A stretch of DNA of 13,968 nt, from contig CAMWOD010000009.1 of NCBI GenBank assembly GCA_947175715.1, positions 1 to 13,968 of the forward strand. Reading direction: 5' to 3'. Source of the DNA: an uncultured Porphyromonadaceae bacterium. Lineage in GTDB: Bacteria > Bacteroidota > Bacteroidia > Bacteroidales > Muribaculaceae. Shown here piece by piece: positions 1-8,976 of this stretch; position 1 is the first letter of the stretch, and the number at the start of each line of letters is the position of its first letter. Both the position numbers and the translations under genes were made by a program. The notes below the pieces were generated by a model, which was given only the letters and a program-made list of their open reading frames with translations, was not told the origin of the DNA and did not search any database.

Positions 1-1193
1 AGATACCGATCTATGAGCCCGTACTTGACGAGCTCGTAAAGAGCAATGTGGCATACGGCCGCCTTGCCTTTTCAACATCCCTTGCCGACACCATCGACAA
101 GGTCGATGTAGTATTTTCGGCCGTGGGCACCCCACCCGACGAAGATGGCAGTGCCGATCTGAGCTATGTGCTCGATGTGGCACGTACTTTCGGACGGAAC
201 ATAAAGAAATACACCATCTTAGTCACCAAGTCGACCGTACCTGTTGGCACTGCTCAAAAGGTTAAGGCGGTGATACGCGAAGAACTTGACAAGCGCGGTG
301 TTGATGTGGAATTTGATGTCGCATCCAATCCCGAGTTTCTCAAAGAAGGGTCGGCCATTAAAGATTTCATGTCGCCCGACCGTGTAGTTGTAGGGGTAGA
401 GAGCGACAAAGCCCGCGAGGTTATGACACGTCTCTACCAGCCATTCCTGATACAGAATTTCCGTGTGATATTCATGGACATTCCATCGGCCGAGATGACA
501 AAATACGCCGCCAACGCCATGCTCGCCACCCGCATATCGTTTATGAACGACATAGCCTCTCTCTGCGAACTTGTGGGGGCTGATGTCGACTCTGTACGCA
601 AAGGCATAGGCACTGACGACCGTATCGGCAAGCGGTTCTTATATGCTGGCTGCGGCTACGGAGGCTCGTGCTTTCCAAAAGATGTCAAGGCGCTAATTCA
701 CACCGCCCATGAGCATGGTACCGACATGGAGGTAATTGAAGCCGTGGAGCGCGTCAACGAGCGCCAGAAATCCATCGTTTACCGCAAGCTCGTTGAAATG
801 CTCGGCGACCTCAACGGAAAAGTCATAGCGGTGCTCGGCTTGGCTTTTAAGCCCGAAACTGACGATATGCGTGAAGCCCCGTCGCTTGTCACTATAGACC
901 TGCTACTTAAAGCCGGCGCAACGGTAAGGGTGTTCGACCCGATAGCTATGGACGAATGCCGACGACGCATTGGCGACAGTGTGACATATTGCCGGGATCT
1001 ATACGACGCCGCCAAAGGCGCCGATGCAGTTGCACTGATGACTGAGTGGCGACAATTCCGCATGCCCGACTGGGAGGCCGTAAAAAATACCATGCGCAAT
1101 CCAGCTATAGTGGATGGTCGAAATATCTACAATCGCCAGGAGCTCGAAGCATTAGGCTTCCGCTATGCCCGAATTGGCGAAAAATTACCTTAA
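1..1193 (+). CDS. ugd: UDP-glucose 6-dehydrogenase, 5'-truncated by window edge
   Basis: This enzyme oxidises UDP-glucose to UDP-glucuronate with two NAD+ in the cytoplasm, supplying acidic sugar precursor for surface polysaccharide. The reading frame is open to the first bases of the window, and the residues before the internal GTG at 48 (IPIYEPVLDELVKSNV) already fit the family. The true start is therefore outside, and about 40 N-terminal residues with the Rossmann GxGxxG loop are missing. Visible landmarks in order are STVPVGT, NPEFLKEGSAIKDFMSPDR, the helix KYAANAML, the catalytic motif GYGGSCFPKD with its nucleophilic cysteine codon at 669-671, and the C-terminal NAD/UDP domain with GLAFKPETDDMREAPS. 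It ends 29 bases before parE on the same strand. The family assignment is secure. Other UDP-sugar dehydrogenases (UDP-ManNAc, UDP-GlcNAc) share the fold but match these motifs less well. Confidence 0.95.
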   Translation, partial: IPIYEPVLDELVKSNVAYGRLAFSTSLADTIDKVDVVFSAVGTPPDEDGSADLSYVLDVARTFGRNIKKYTILVTKSTVPVGTAQKVKAVIREELDKRGVDVEFDVASNPEFLKEGSAIKDFMSPDRVVVGVESDKAREVMTRLYQPFLIQNFRVIFMDIPSAEMTKYAANAMLATRISFMNDIASLCELVGADVDSVRKGIGTDDRIGKRFLYAGCGYGGSCFPKDVKALIHTAHEHGTDMEVIEAVERVNERQKSIVYRKLVEMLGDLNGKVIAVLGLAFKPETDDMREAPSLVTIDLLLKAGATVRVFDPIAMDECRRRIGDSVTYCRDLYDAAKGADAVALMTEWRQFRMPDWEAVKNTMRNPAIVDGRNIYNRQELEALGFRYARIGEKLP

Positions 1194-1222
1194 ATTCAAT
1201 AAAATAACGACGAAAACATTTA

Positions 1223-3163
1223 ATGTCTGACGAATTAGACCTCACAACATCTGGCGAAAGCAACGACATAAACTATGGCGAGGACGCCATTATCACACTT
1301 GAATGGCAGGAGCATATACGGCGCCGCCCCGGCATGTATATAGGCAAGCTCGGCGACGGTTCCGATCCTGACGACGGTATATACGTGCTGCTCAAGGAAG
1401 TGCTCGACAACGCCATTGACGAGCACATGATGGGATTTGGCAAGCAGATACTTGTCGACATCACCCCCGACGGGCAGGTGACTGTGCGCGACTTTGGCCG
1501 TGGCATCCCTCTGGGCAAAGTAGTCGATGTAGCCTCAAAGATGAATACAGGCGGCAAATACGACTCAAAGGCGTTCAAGAAGTCGGTAGGACTCAACGGC
1601 GTGGGCATAAAGGCCGTAAACGCCCTCTCCACATCGTTTGTGATACGCTCCATCCGCGACGGACAGGCCAAGAGCGCACGATTTGAGAAGGGCCTCCTTA
1701 TTGATGAATCGGCCCTTACAACAACCGACGAGGCCAACGGCACCATGGTACAGTTCGTGCCCGACCCCACAATATTCCGCAACTACGTGTATCATGAGGA
1801 CTACGTAGAGACACTAATCAAAAACTACACATTCCTCAACACTGGCCTCCAGATGCTGCTCAACGGCAAGAAATATTCATCGCGCAACGGCCTGCTTGAC
1901 TTGCTGCGCGAGAACATCACCAAAGAGCCCATCTATCCCCCAATACACTTAAAAGGAGATGACATTGAAGTAGTTATCACCCACGCCAATCAGTATGGTG
2001 AGGAGTACTACTCATTTGTCAACGGCCAGCACACCACCAACGGAGGCACACACCAGGCAGCTTTCAAGGACTCAGTGGCCCGCACCCTCAAGGAGCACTA
2101 TGGCCGCAACTTTGAGTACGGCGACATACGCAATGGCATGATAGCCGCGATCGCCATCAAGGTGGAGGAACCAGTATTTGAATCACAGACAAAAACGCGC
2201 CTTGGCTCGCGAGATATGGGTCCCGAAGGCCCAACAGTGGCCAAATATATCAGCGACTTCCTCAAAAAAGAGCTTGACAACTACCTTCACAAAAACACCG
2301 AAGTAGCTGATACAATACTAAAGAAGATTCAAGAGAGCGAGAAAGAGCGCAAAGCCATGGCCGGTATCACCAAAATCGCCAAGGAACGCGCAAAGAAGGT
2401 AAACCTGCACAATCGCAAGCTCCTTGACTGCAACATTCACCTCAACGACGTGAAAGGTGACGAGGAGATGAAACTCAAATCGTCGATCTTCATCACCGAG
2501 GGTGACTCGGCCACCGGCTCGATCACCACAATACGCGATGTGCGCACCCAGGCCGTCTTTTCACTCCGTGGCAAGCCCCTCAACACCTATGGCGAAACCC
2601 AGGTTGTGGTGTATAAGAATGAGGAATTCAACCTGTTGCAGGCCGCGCTCAACATTGAGGAAGGTATCGAGGGACTCCGCTACAACAACGTGATCATAGC
2701 CACTGATGCCGATGTCGACGGAGCGCATATACGCCTGCTACTGCTCACATTCTTCCTACAATTTTTCCCCGATCTGATCAAGAAAGGGCACGTATACATA
2801 CTCCAAACCCCACTGTTCCGTGTGTGTGACAAGCGCTTGTCCAAGCGGCGCGGCAACTCCAAGAAGGGTCTTGACAAAGAGGGCACAACGTATTGCTACA
2901 CCGACGAAGAACGCCGCCAAGCCATTGAGCGACTGGGTAGTAATGCCGAAATAACCCGATTCAAAGGTCTTGGTGAGATTTCACCCGAGGAATTCCGCGA
3001 CTTCATAGGCCCCAATATGCGAGCCGACCGTGTCACCCTGCGCAAGGAAGACAACGTAGCCGAGTTACTGGAATTTTACATGGGTAAGAACACCCCCGAC
3101 CGCCAAAACTTTATCATCGACAACCTCGTAGTAGAAGATGACTCAGAAATCGACAAAGAATAA
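1223..3163 (+). CDS. parE: DNA topoisomerase IV subunit B
   Basis: This is the ATPase and Toprim subunit of the type IIA topoisomerase that decatenates daughter chromosomes, working with ParC, which is not in the window. At 646 residues it is of normal length. The GHKL ATPase domain shows HIRRRPGMYIGK (31-42), the catalytic glutamate E59 and Mg-binding N63 in KEVLDNAIDE, DFGRGIP (90-96) and the ATP lid GLNGVGIKAVNALS (123-136). The QTK loop is at 322-324. The Toprim domain has ITEGDSATGS with E426 and the DADVDG triad (495-500), followed by RFKGLGE (579-585). EGDSATGS, rather than the EGDSAGG of GyrB, and the PGMYIGKLGDG opening favour ParE over GyrB. The ATG at 1223 follows an A-rich leader with no Shine-Dalgarno. 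Neighbours are ugd 29 bases upstream and coaD overlapping its 3' end by 26 bases. A gyrB paralogue assignment is possible but unlikely. Confidence 0.92.
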   Translation: MSDELDLTTSGESNDINYGEDAIITLEWQEHIRRRPGMYIGKLGDGSDPDDGIYVLLKEVLDNAIDEHMMGFGKQILVDITPDGQVTVRDFGRGIPLGKVVDVASKMNTGGKYDSKAFKKSVGLNGVGIKAVNALSTSFVIRSIRDGQAKSARFEKGLLIDESALTTTDEANGTMVQFVPDPTIFRNYVYHEDYVETLIKNYTFLNTGLQMLLNGKKYSSRNGLLDLLRENITKEPIYPPIHLKGDDIEVVITHANQYGEEYYSFVNGQHTTNGGTHQAAFKDSVARTLKEHYGRNFEYGDIRNGMIAAIAIKVEEPVFESQTKTRLGSRDMGPEGPTVAKYISDFLKKELDNYLHKNTEVADTILKKIQESEKERKAMAGITKIAKERAKKVNLHNRKLLDCNIHLNDVKGDEEMKLKSSIFITEGDSATGSITTIRDVRTQAVFSLRGKPLNTYGETQVVVYKNEEFNLLQAALNIEEGIEGLRYNNVIIATDADVDGAHIRLLLLTFFLQFFPDLIKKGHVYILQTPLFRVCDKRLSKRRGNSKKGLDKEGTTYCYTDEERRQAIERLGSNAEITRFKGLGEISPEEFRDFIGPNMRADRVTLRKEDNVAELLEFYMGKNTPDRQNFIIDNLVVEDDSEIDKE

Positions 3164-3620
3164 TACTGCATCCCCGGCTCAGGAGCGAATAGCGCTTTTC
3201 GCAGGCACTTTCGACCCATTCACCATCGGCCATAAATCCATAGTCGATCGTGGGTTAAAGCTGTTTGACCGGATAATAATTGCCGTGGGCGTCAACGCCG
3301 ACAAGCCCTCAGGTACGCCCACCGCTCAACGCTTAGAGTCTATACGCCAGGCTTTTGAACCCGGGACGCCAATCGATGTAATCAGTTACACCGACCTCAC
3401 AGCCGACACTGCACGCCGATATGGAGCTACAGCCCTGCTGCGGGGCGTACGCACCGTGGCCGATTTTGAGTACGAGCGCACACTTGCCGATATCAACCTC
3501 AAGGTGCTTGGCATCGATACAGTAATGCTCGCCGCCCTACCCGAGCTTTCGATGGTGAGCTCATCGATGGTGCGCGACCTCAGGCGTCACGGCTATGATG
3601 CAACACAATTTATTCCGTAG
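3138..3620 (+). CDS. coaD: Phosphopantetheine adenylyltransferase
   Basis: This cytoplasmic enzyme joins 4'-phosphopantetheine and ATP to give dephospho-CoA, the penultimate step of coenzyme A synthesis. The 160 residues match the family length of about 160. Motifs seen are AGTFDPFTIGH (22-32), which carries the nucleotidyltransferase TxGH signature (29-32), the LLRGVRTVADFEYE segment (100-113) that lines the active site, and SSSMVRDL (141-148), equivalent to the ISSTxVRE nucleotide-binding motif. The start is fixed. An in-frame TAG lies two codons before the ATG at 3138, and no other ATG, GTG or TTG comes before the conserved FAGTFDP segment, so the 26-base overlap with parE is real and suggests coupled translation. 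The extra residues before the fold are polar and probably disordered. Confidence 0.96.
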   Translation: MTQKSTKNNTASPAQERIALFAGTFDPFTIGHKSIVDRGLKLFDRIIIAVGVNADKPSGTPTAQRLESIRQAFEPGTPIDVISYTDLTADTARRYGATALLRGVRTVADFEYERTLADINLKVLGIDTVMLAALPELSMVSSSMVRDLRRHGYDATQFIP

Positions 3621-3649
3621 CGCGCAACCTTATTTTAATCACAACGAAT

Positions 3650-5239
3650 ATGAAAAAAACAATCTTTTTCGCCATCATCGGCATTCTCGCATCTTTAGTA
3701 ATAAGGGCCGAGCGTGAATTCTCACCCAGCGACAAGCTGCGTTATGCCTTCGCCATCATCGACCGCTTCTACGTCGATTCGGTCGATGCCGACAAAATTG
3801 TGGAAGACGGTATCGTGGCCATGCTCAAGGAACTTGACCCCCACTCCACATACACCAACCCCGAGGAAACCAAGGAGATGACCCAACCCCTACAAGGCAA
3901 CTTCTCGGGCATTGGCATACAATTTAACATGCTTAACGACACCCTCTTCGTAATACAGACCACCTCGGGTGGTCCTTCAGAGAAAGTAGGCATTCTGGCG
4001 GGCGACCGCATACTTTCGGCCAACGATACCGCCATCTCGGGTGTGAAACTCAAAAACTCCGACATCCTACGCACACTCCGCGGCCCCAAGGGCACAGTGG
4101 TTGACCTCAAAGTGCTGCGCCGCGGCCAAAAAGATCCAATGACATTCCGCGTGGTGCGCGACGACATACCCATCTACAGTGTTGACGCTGCGTATATGGC
4201 CGACCCAACTACCGGCTATATCCGCCTGTCGAGATTCGCCGAAACCACACCCGATGAAATCGAGAAAGCAATGAAGCAGCTCAAAAAAGAGGGAATGGTC
4301 AACCTGATCCTCGACCTGCAGGACAATGGAGGCGGCCTGCTGGGCAGCTCTACAGCACTCGCCGAGCACTTCCTCAACTTCTACGACATGATAGTCTTCA
4401 CCCAAGGCCGCGCCCAAGAGCCATTTGAAGTGCGCGCCCGTCGTGGCGGCGACTTCAAGGGCAGGCTCGTAGTTCTTGTAAACCAATACTCAGCATCGGC
4501 CAGTGAAATTGCGTCAGGAGCCATCCAAGACCACGACCGAGGCGTTATCGTAGGCCGACGCACATTTGGCAAAGGACTTGTGCAGAGGCCAATGCCATTC
4601 CCCGACGGCTCGATGGTGAAAATCACCACATCGCGCTATTATACCCCTTCAGGACGTTGTATTCAGAAGCCCTACGAGGAGGGGCACTCCGAGGATTACG
4701 GCGAAGATATGCTCAACCGCTACGAATCGGGCGAATGGTTTGACGTAAATAAAATCAATCTCGACACCACACAAGTGTACCACACTCTGCGCAATGGACG
4801 CACAGTGTATGGAGGCGGAGGCATAATGCCCGATGAGTTCGTGCCGATGGACACTACACAATACACCCGCTACTACCGCTCACTCATGGCTAAGGGTGTA
4901 ATCAATCAATACTGCATCACCTACGTTGACCAGAACCGTAAAGAACTACGTAAAACATATCCCAACGAGCAGGCATTTCTCGACAACTTCAAAGCTACTC
5001 CCGACATGATGCAGCAATTGGTGCAGCGTGGAGTCAACGAAGGCGTGGAATACAACGACTCCGACTACCAGGTGAGTCGTCCTCTGCTTGAGAACATAGT
5101 CAAAGCCGTGATTGGCCGCGACTTATTCGAAACCTCGACCTACTTCAAGGTGATTAATCCCACACAGGACATTTACCGCCGCGGACTTGAGATAATCAAC
5201 GACGAACGTCGTTATAACTCTCTGCTTCAAACTCCATAA
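3650..5239 (+). CDS. S41 family C-terminal processing peptidase (CtpA/Prc type)
   Basis: This is a predicted periplasmic serine protease that trims or degrades envelope proteins from their C-termini. Residues 1-20 form a short signal peptide (MKK, then a hydrophobic stretch to IRA). A helical N-terminal segment follows (about 25-75), then a PDZ domain (about 85-165, with GIGIQF and GGPSEKVGILAGDRI) and the S41 catalytic core (about 185-340). By alignment with E. coli Prc motifs, the catalytic pair is S283 in YSASASEIASG and K308 in TFGKGLVQ, with Q312 as the third conserved residue. All are intact. The roughly 190-residue C-terminal extension rich in Tyr and charged residues is of unknown function. 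The gene starts 29 bases after coaD and ends 14 before the glycosyltransferase. Substrates cannot be read from sequence. Confidence 0.93.
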   Translation: MKKTIFFAIIGILASLVIRAEREFSPSDKLRYAFAIIDRFYVDSVDADKIVEDGIVAMLKELDPHSTYTNPEETKEMTQPLQGNFSGIGIQFNMLNDTLFVIQTTSGGPSEKVGILAGDRILSANDTAISGVKLKNSDILRTLRGPKGTVVDLKVLRRGQKDPMTFRVVRDDIPIYSVDAAYMADPTTGYIRLSRFAETTPDEIEKAMKQLKKEGMVNLILDLQDNGGGLLGSSTALAEHFLNFYDMIVFTQGRAQEPFEVRARRGGDFKGRLVVLVNQYSASASEIASGAIQDHDRGVIVGRRTFGKGLVQRPMPFPDGSMVKITTSRYYTPSGRCIQKPYEEGHSEDYGEDMLNRYESGEWFDVNKINLDTTQVYHTLRNGRTVYGGGGIMPDEFVPMDTTQYTRYYRSLMAKGVINQYCITYVDQNRKELRKTYPNEQAFLDNFKATPDMMQQLVQRGVNEGVEYNDSDYQVSRPLLENIVKAVIGRDLFETSTYFKVINPTQDIYRRGLEIINDERRYNSLLQTP

Positions 5240-5253
5240 ACGATTGACCTACA

Positions 5254-6366
5254 ATGTCACGAATACTTTACGACCTATCGTTTGTAAGGCCCGAAACGCT
5301 TCTTACCAGCATACCGATACACTCGTTGCGCATACTTCGCAACCTGCCCGACGAATTGAAGGGTGAAGTCACGGTGGTGGTAAGCCATAAGTTGCGCCGC
5401 CACTTCGAGAAAGAGCTGCCTGGACTGAGGCTGCGGTCGCTTACCGTGCCCAAGCCCTTGCGTGCGATGGGGTGGCTTAAACGACTTTCATATAAGATAG
5501 GACTACGCCTCGCAGCTGCAAGCGATACACAGTGGGTAGTGATTGCCGACGAGTTTCGCGACTTTGCCACCATGAAGCTTCCCTACCGCAAAGCCGTATT
5601 CGTGCATGATCTTAAGGGGATGAAAATGTCGAAAGAATGGATGGAAATCGGTCGAAACTTCTACGGCCCTCACCTTGTCAACGCCGACCTGATAATGCCC
5701 ATCTCCGAGTTCACCCGCAACGATATAATCAAATTTTTCCCTGACACCGACACCTCCAAGCTTCACGTGGTGTACAACAGCGTAGAGCTCGCTCCACCGC
5801 AAGCCGAAGGGTTGGACAAGAAAATATCGCAACCATATATCCTATGGGTCAATGCGTTGCACTCCTATAAAAATATTATGACATCGCTCCGGGCATTCGC
5901 AAGAATCGCCTCGGAGTTTCCCCACAAGCTGGTGGTGGTGGGACGCCCTACCGAGCACTGGCTCAACGAGGCAGTGCCATTCATCGAAGAGCATCATCTC
6001 AACGACCGCATAATACAGCTGCACGACCTCTCCGACAGCCAGATTTCATGGCTTTACCAACATGCGTCGCTCTACATCACATCGTCGAGCCGCGAGGGTT
6101 TTGGCTACCCACCTATAGAGGCAGCGATGTGGCGATGCCCTGTGGTGTCGTCGCGCTCCGAGTCGCTCCCCGAAGTCACTTGCGAGATGCTTGAATACTA
6201 TGAGCCTTGCGAAGATGACGCCGCCATGGCCGCCAGCATGGCAAAACTCCTCAACAACCCACCATCGCAGGAAAAACTTGATGCTATAGCCCGCGAATTT
6301 GAGCAACGATACGCCCCGTCCACGCAAATCAACCGCATACTCTCACTGCTCAACAAGTATCAGTAA
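5254..6366 (+). CDS. GT4-type glycosyltransferase (GT-B fold)
   Basis: A 370-residue glycosyltransferase, predicted cytoplasmic or membrane-associated, that transfers a sugar from a nucleotide donor to a growing glycan. It is of normal length for the family. The N-terminal acceptor half (about 1-185) ends with HVVYNSVEL, and the C-terminal donor half opens with QPYILWVNALHSYKN (193-207). The retaining-enzyme E-x7-E motif is clear: E281 and E289 in SREGFGYPPIEAAMW. This sits in the usual place before PVVSSRSESLPEV. The N-terminal half is less conserved, so the acceptor and the sugar cannot be named. It starts 14 bases after the peptidase stop codon, and its TAA is immediately followed by the acyltransferase ATG. 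With ugd upstream and polysaccharide genes facing it, a role in surface glycan synthesis is the best inference. Confidence 0.9.
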   Translation: MSRILYDLSFVRPETLLTSIPIHSLRILRNLPDELKGEVTVVVSHKLRRHFEKELPGLRLRSLTVPKPLRAMGWLKRLSYKIGLRLAAASDTQWVVIADEFRDFATMKLPYRKAVFVHDLKGMKMSKEWMEIGRNFYGPHLVNADLIMPISEFTRNDIIKFFPDTDTSKLHVVYNSVELAPPQAEGLDKKISQPYILWVNALHSYKNIMTSLRAFARIASEFPHKLVVVGRPTEHWLNEAVPFIEEHHLNDRIIQLHDLSDSQISWLYQHASLYITSSSREGFGYPPIEAAMWRCPVVSSRSESLPEVTCEMLEYYEPCEDDAAMAASMAKLLNNPPSQEKLDAIAREFEQRYAPSTQINRILSLLNKYQ

Positions 6367-7431
6367 ATGTGTGAATCGACACCGCCCTCAAGGCCCTCCT
6401 CCGAACGACACTACGCCATCGACACCCTGAAATGCATAGCTGCATTCCTGGTAGTAGTGCTGCACTACGGCTATGTGGTGACCGACGACGGTGTAGGGCG
6501 AGCCTCTTTTGCCTTCAACGCTCTGACTCGCCTCGCCGTGCCGCTATTCTTCATGATTACGGGCTTTTACTTCGTGCTCACATACCGTCGAGGTAGAGTA
6601 AAGCATCAGGTAAAGCGCCTGCTATGCCTCACGGGGTTTGCAGTAGTACTTTATGCGATATTTGAGGTGGCGTGGTATGCTGTGACCGGACATCTTGATG
6701 TGCTTATCGAGCAGGTACGCTGGCATGGCCCCGTCACGTCGGAATTAGGCAAATTGTTTATTTTCAATGAAGTAACGGCAATCTTTCACCTATGGTACCT
6801 CTTAGCTGCAATATATGCCGTAATAGCGATGTGGGCCTTTGAACATTGGAAACTGTGGAGCAAACCGCTTATAGCCTTCTTCCTGGTGGTAATGTTGTAT
6901 GCGGCGCTTCTATCGGGATATTCCGACACACCATATCCATTGGTACGAAATTTCCTCACTATAGGTATACCGTGTATGTTGATCGGGCGCTGGATTTATG
7001 AGTATCAGCTTAATCATACCAAAGGATGGCTCACATCGCCATCAGTAATCTTTTTAGGCATTCTGCTGGCAGTTACAATGGTAGTGGTGCAGATGTTGAT
7101 GCGCATTCACCACATGGGCATGGTACCCCAGGCGCAGTTTGACCTCCCTGTGGGCGCGCCGATGCTGGCTGCCGCTCTCCTGATGTTGGCCATACGTTTC
7201 CCGATGCTGGGACGCAACACAGTGCTCCCTGTCATAGGAGCCAAATATTCAGGATATATTTATGTATTTCACGTAATACCGGGCACAGTGCTTCGCACTT
7301 GGATTCATGTTTACGACTACCTGTCGCTGCTTGCTCCGGTTTTAGTTTTCGCCATATCACTTGTAATGGCGATAGTGTGGGTGCGCATTAAGTCGGCATA
7401 CCCCTCTGTGCGCTTATTCCGCATGATTTAG
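6367..7431 (+). CDS. Acyltransferase 3 family integral membrane protein
   Basis: This is a predicted inner-membrane O-acyltransferase of the OafA/WcaF-like acyltransferase-3 family (PF01757 type), which adds acetyl or similar groups to sugars. Its 354 residues contain about ten hydrophobic helices. The N-terminal signature is present: RHYAIDTLKCIAAFLVVVLHYG (split here by its landmarks R14, D19 and H33) followed by the second helix with VPLFFMITGFYF (58-69). No C-terminal SGNH domain is fused. The ATG lies directly against the TAA of the glycosyltransferase (TAAATG), so the two are probably translationally coupled and may act on the same glycan. The TAG stop overlaps the TAA stop of the flippase gene on the other strand. 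The acyl donor and target cannot be told from sequence. Confidence 0.88.
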   Translation: MCESTPPSRPSSERHYAIDTLKCIAAFLVVVLHYGYVVTDDGVGRASFAFNALTRLAVPLFFMITGFYFVLTYRRGRVKHQVKRLLCLTGFAVVLYAIFEVAWYAVTGHLDVLIEQVRWHGPVTSELGKLFIFNEVTAIFHLWYLLAAIYAVIAMWAFEHWKLWSKPLIAFFLVVMLYAALLSGYSDTPYPLVRNFLTIGIPCMLIGRWIYEYQLNHTKGWLTSPSVIFLGILLAVTMVVVQMLMRIHHMGMVPQAQFDLPVGAPMLAAALLMLAIRFPMLGRNTVLPVIGAKYSGYIYVFHVIPGTVLRTWIHVYDYLSLLAPVLVFAISLVMAIVWVRIKSAYPSVRLFRMI

Positions 7432-8954
7432 CGGTGAATCTTTGCTGATATCTTATCGCGGATTGTGCGTCGGGTCGATGCGTCGAGACACAGCACGTAG
7501 CTCACACTTAAGATAACTACCGTCGATACAACCCCAATCACAACGAACGCGCCAAAACTCTGCCCTACATATGGCTCCAGGCGCATGCAACCTATCAGCA
7601 CCGCAGCGAGCACCAACGCAGGCTTGATGGCCGACGTCCGCCAGAACCTCATTATCGAGAACTCGCTCAATTGATGCTTCAATATCAGCGTCTCAGCAAA
7701 AACGATGACAAATATCCACCCCAAATGAATGGCGTAGACCACAGGTGGCCATTGATAATATTTGAGCAAGAAATACATTGCAGGCAACTCAAGTATAAGC
7801 ATCGCCCCAGTGATAAAGCTCAGGCGGAAAATGCGCCCTGTGGCATGTATACCCATGTCGACCGACATCTTAAGCAGCTCCCCGATTGCAGTGAGCAGAC
7901 ACAACCGGCAGAACGTCACCGTCCAATCAGGCACATCCTTAAGCCAAATACTCAACAGTGAAGGCATCTCCACAAACACCGGGACGACTGCAAGGGCCAT
8001 GAGCAACGAGGCAAATTTGCCAGCATTGTAAAGCAACCTGAGCATGTCATCATATTCCTTGCGTGCGTACAGCTGAACTACCTGCGGACGGAAAGCTGAG
8101 ATCACCGACTGGGCAAAATATTGTAGCGTGCCTACTACCTGTGTTGTGATGGCTGCAGCGGCATTGAGCACTGTGCCTCCGAAGTTATTAAGTATTATAT
8201 TCGCCCCTTGCACACGCGAAGTATATGCGAGGTTGCCAAATACATCCCACCCTGAGTACTTAAGCATCTTCTTGGCCTGACCCCGATCAAATCGCGGTCG
8301 GCCACGGCACTCTCTGAATTTGGCCACAGAATACCATAGATACGACAGTCCTATTATAGATGAAATCAGCATGAATAAGAACCCGTAGACAATCAGGTTG
8401 TCGAACGACGGTATCCACACCAGCAGCAATGCGATAATCAGCTTCAGAAAGTTGTAGCATAGCGAGATATATGCATACACATTCATCTTCTCATGAGCCA
8501 TTATGGCTGCCGTAAACGGTATCTGCATCACAGTGACTACTGTAGTAAGTATCGAGAATTGATATACCCAGTTGGCGGCTACCAATCGCTGCGGCTCTAT
8601 GACAAGTTCGTTATTGACATACCACAGGCCCACAGTCTCCGCAGCTATCACGATTATTACCGCAATTAAAGCATGAATTGACAGCGATGTGCCAAATGTA
8701 CCCTTAAGCCGATCGGGGTTGTCGAGCCCCATCTCGTAGTTGAGAAAGCGCATCGTGGCCATCGACATCGTGCCGTTGAGAAATGCCAGGATGGTGACTA
8801 TACCACCCACAAGATTGTAGATACCGAAGTCACGAACCCCTAAGGTGTCGAGTACCACGCGTGAGGTATACAGCGATATTGCCGACGACAGCAGCATCCT
8901 CACATAGAGGAAGGCAGTATTCTTGGCTATCCGTTTATTATCAACGTGCGACAC
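7428..8954 (-). CDS. Wzx-like polysaccharide flippase (MOP/PST superfamily)
   Basis: A 508-residue integral membrane protein predicted to flip lipid-linked oligosaccharide units across the inner membrane. The opening NKRIAKNTAFLYVRMLLSS (6-24) and SLYTSRVVLDTLGVRDFGIY (27-46) are typical of Bacteroidota oligosaccharide flippases, and about 12-14 hydrophobic helices follow. Lysines and arginines gather in loops, for example around 219-235 (FRECRGRPRFDRGQAKK). The start is a GTG at 8954: an in-frame TAA sits three codons upstream and no ATG lies before the conserved N-terminus, so the alternative is excluded. It begins 22 bases after the wzy-like gene and is the last gene of the minus-strand operon. 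Its TAA shares bases with the TAG of the convergent acyltransferase. The substrate glycan is unknown. Confidence 0.88.
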   Translation of the reverse strand: MSHVDNKRIAKNTAFLYVRMLLSSAISLYTSRVVLDTLGVRDFGIYNLVGGIVTILAFLNGTMSMATMRFLNYEMGLDNPDRLKGTFGTSLSIHALIAVIIVIAAETVGLWYVNNELVIEPQRLVAANWVYQFSILTTVVTVMQIPFTAAIMAHEKMNVYAYISLCYNFLKLIIALLLVWIPSFDNLIVYGFLFMLISSIIGLSYLWYSVAKFRECRGRPRFDRGQAKKMLKYSGWDVFGNLAYTSRVQGANIILNNFGGTVLNAAAAITTQVVGTLQYFAQSVISAFRPQVVQLYARKEYDDMLRLLYNAGKFASLLMALAVVPVFVEMPSLLSIWLKDVPDWTVTFCRLCLLTAIGELLKMSVDMGIHATGRIFRLSFITGAMLILELPAMYFLLKYYQWPPVVYAIHLGWIFVIVFAETLILKHQLSEFSIMRFWRTSAIKPALVLAAVLIGCMRLEPYVGQSFGAFVVIGVVSTVVILSVSYVLCLDASTRRTIRDKISAKIHR

Positions 8955-8976
8955 AGAGTATTACGATTTTTTAACA

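Noticed and set aside
48..50. GTG as start codon of the UDP-glucose dehydrogenase
   Set aside because: The frame is open upstream to the window edge and encodes family-typical residues (IPIYEP), so the true start is further left.
1273..1782. Minus-strand open frame of 169 codons opposite parE
   Set aside because: It lies wholly within the certain parE gene, has low-complexity Ser/Pro/Arg-rich composition and no recognisable domain. It is a shadow of biased codon use.
2483..2515. EGDSATGS in ParE as an altered Toprim motif
   Set aside because: Replacement of the second and third glycine of EGDSAGG by small polar residues is usual for Bacteroidota ParE. The catalytic Glu and the DxDxD residues are intact.
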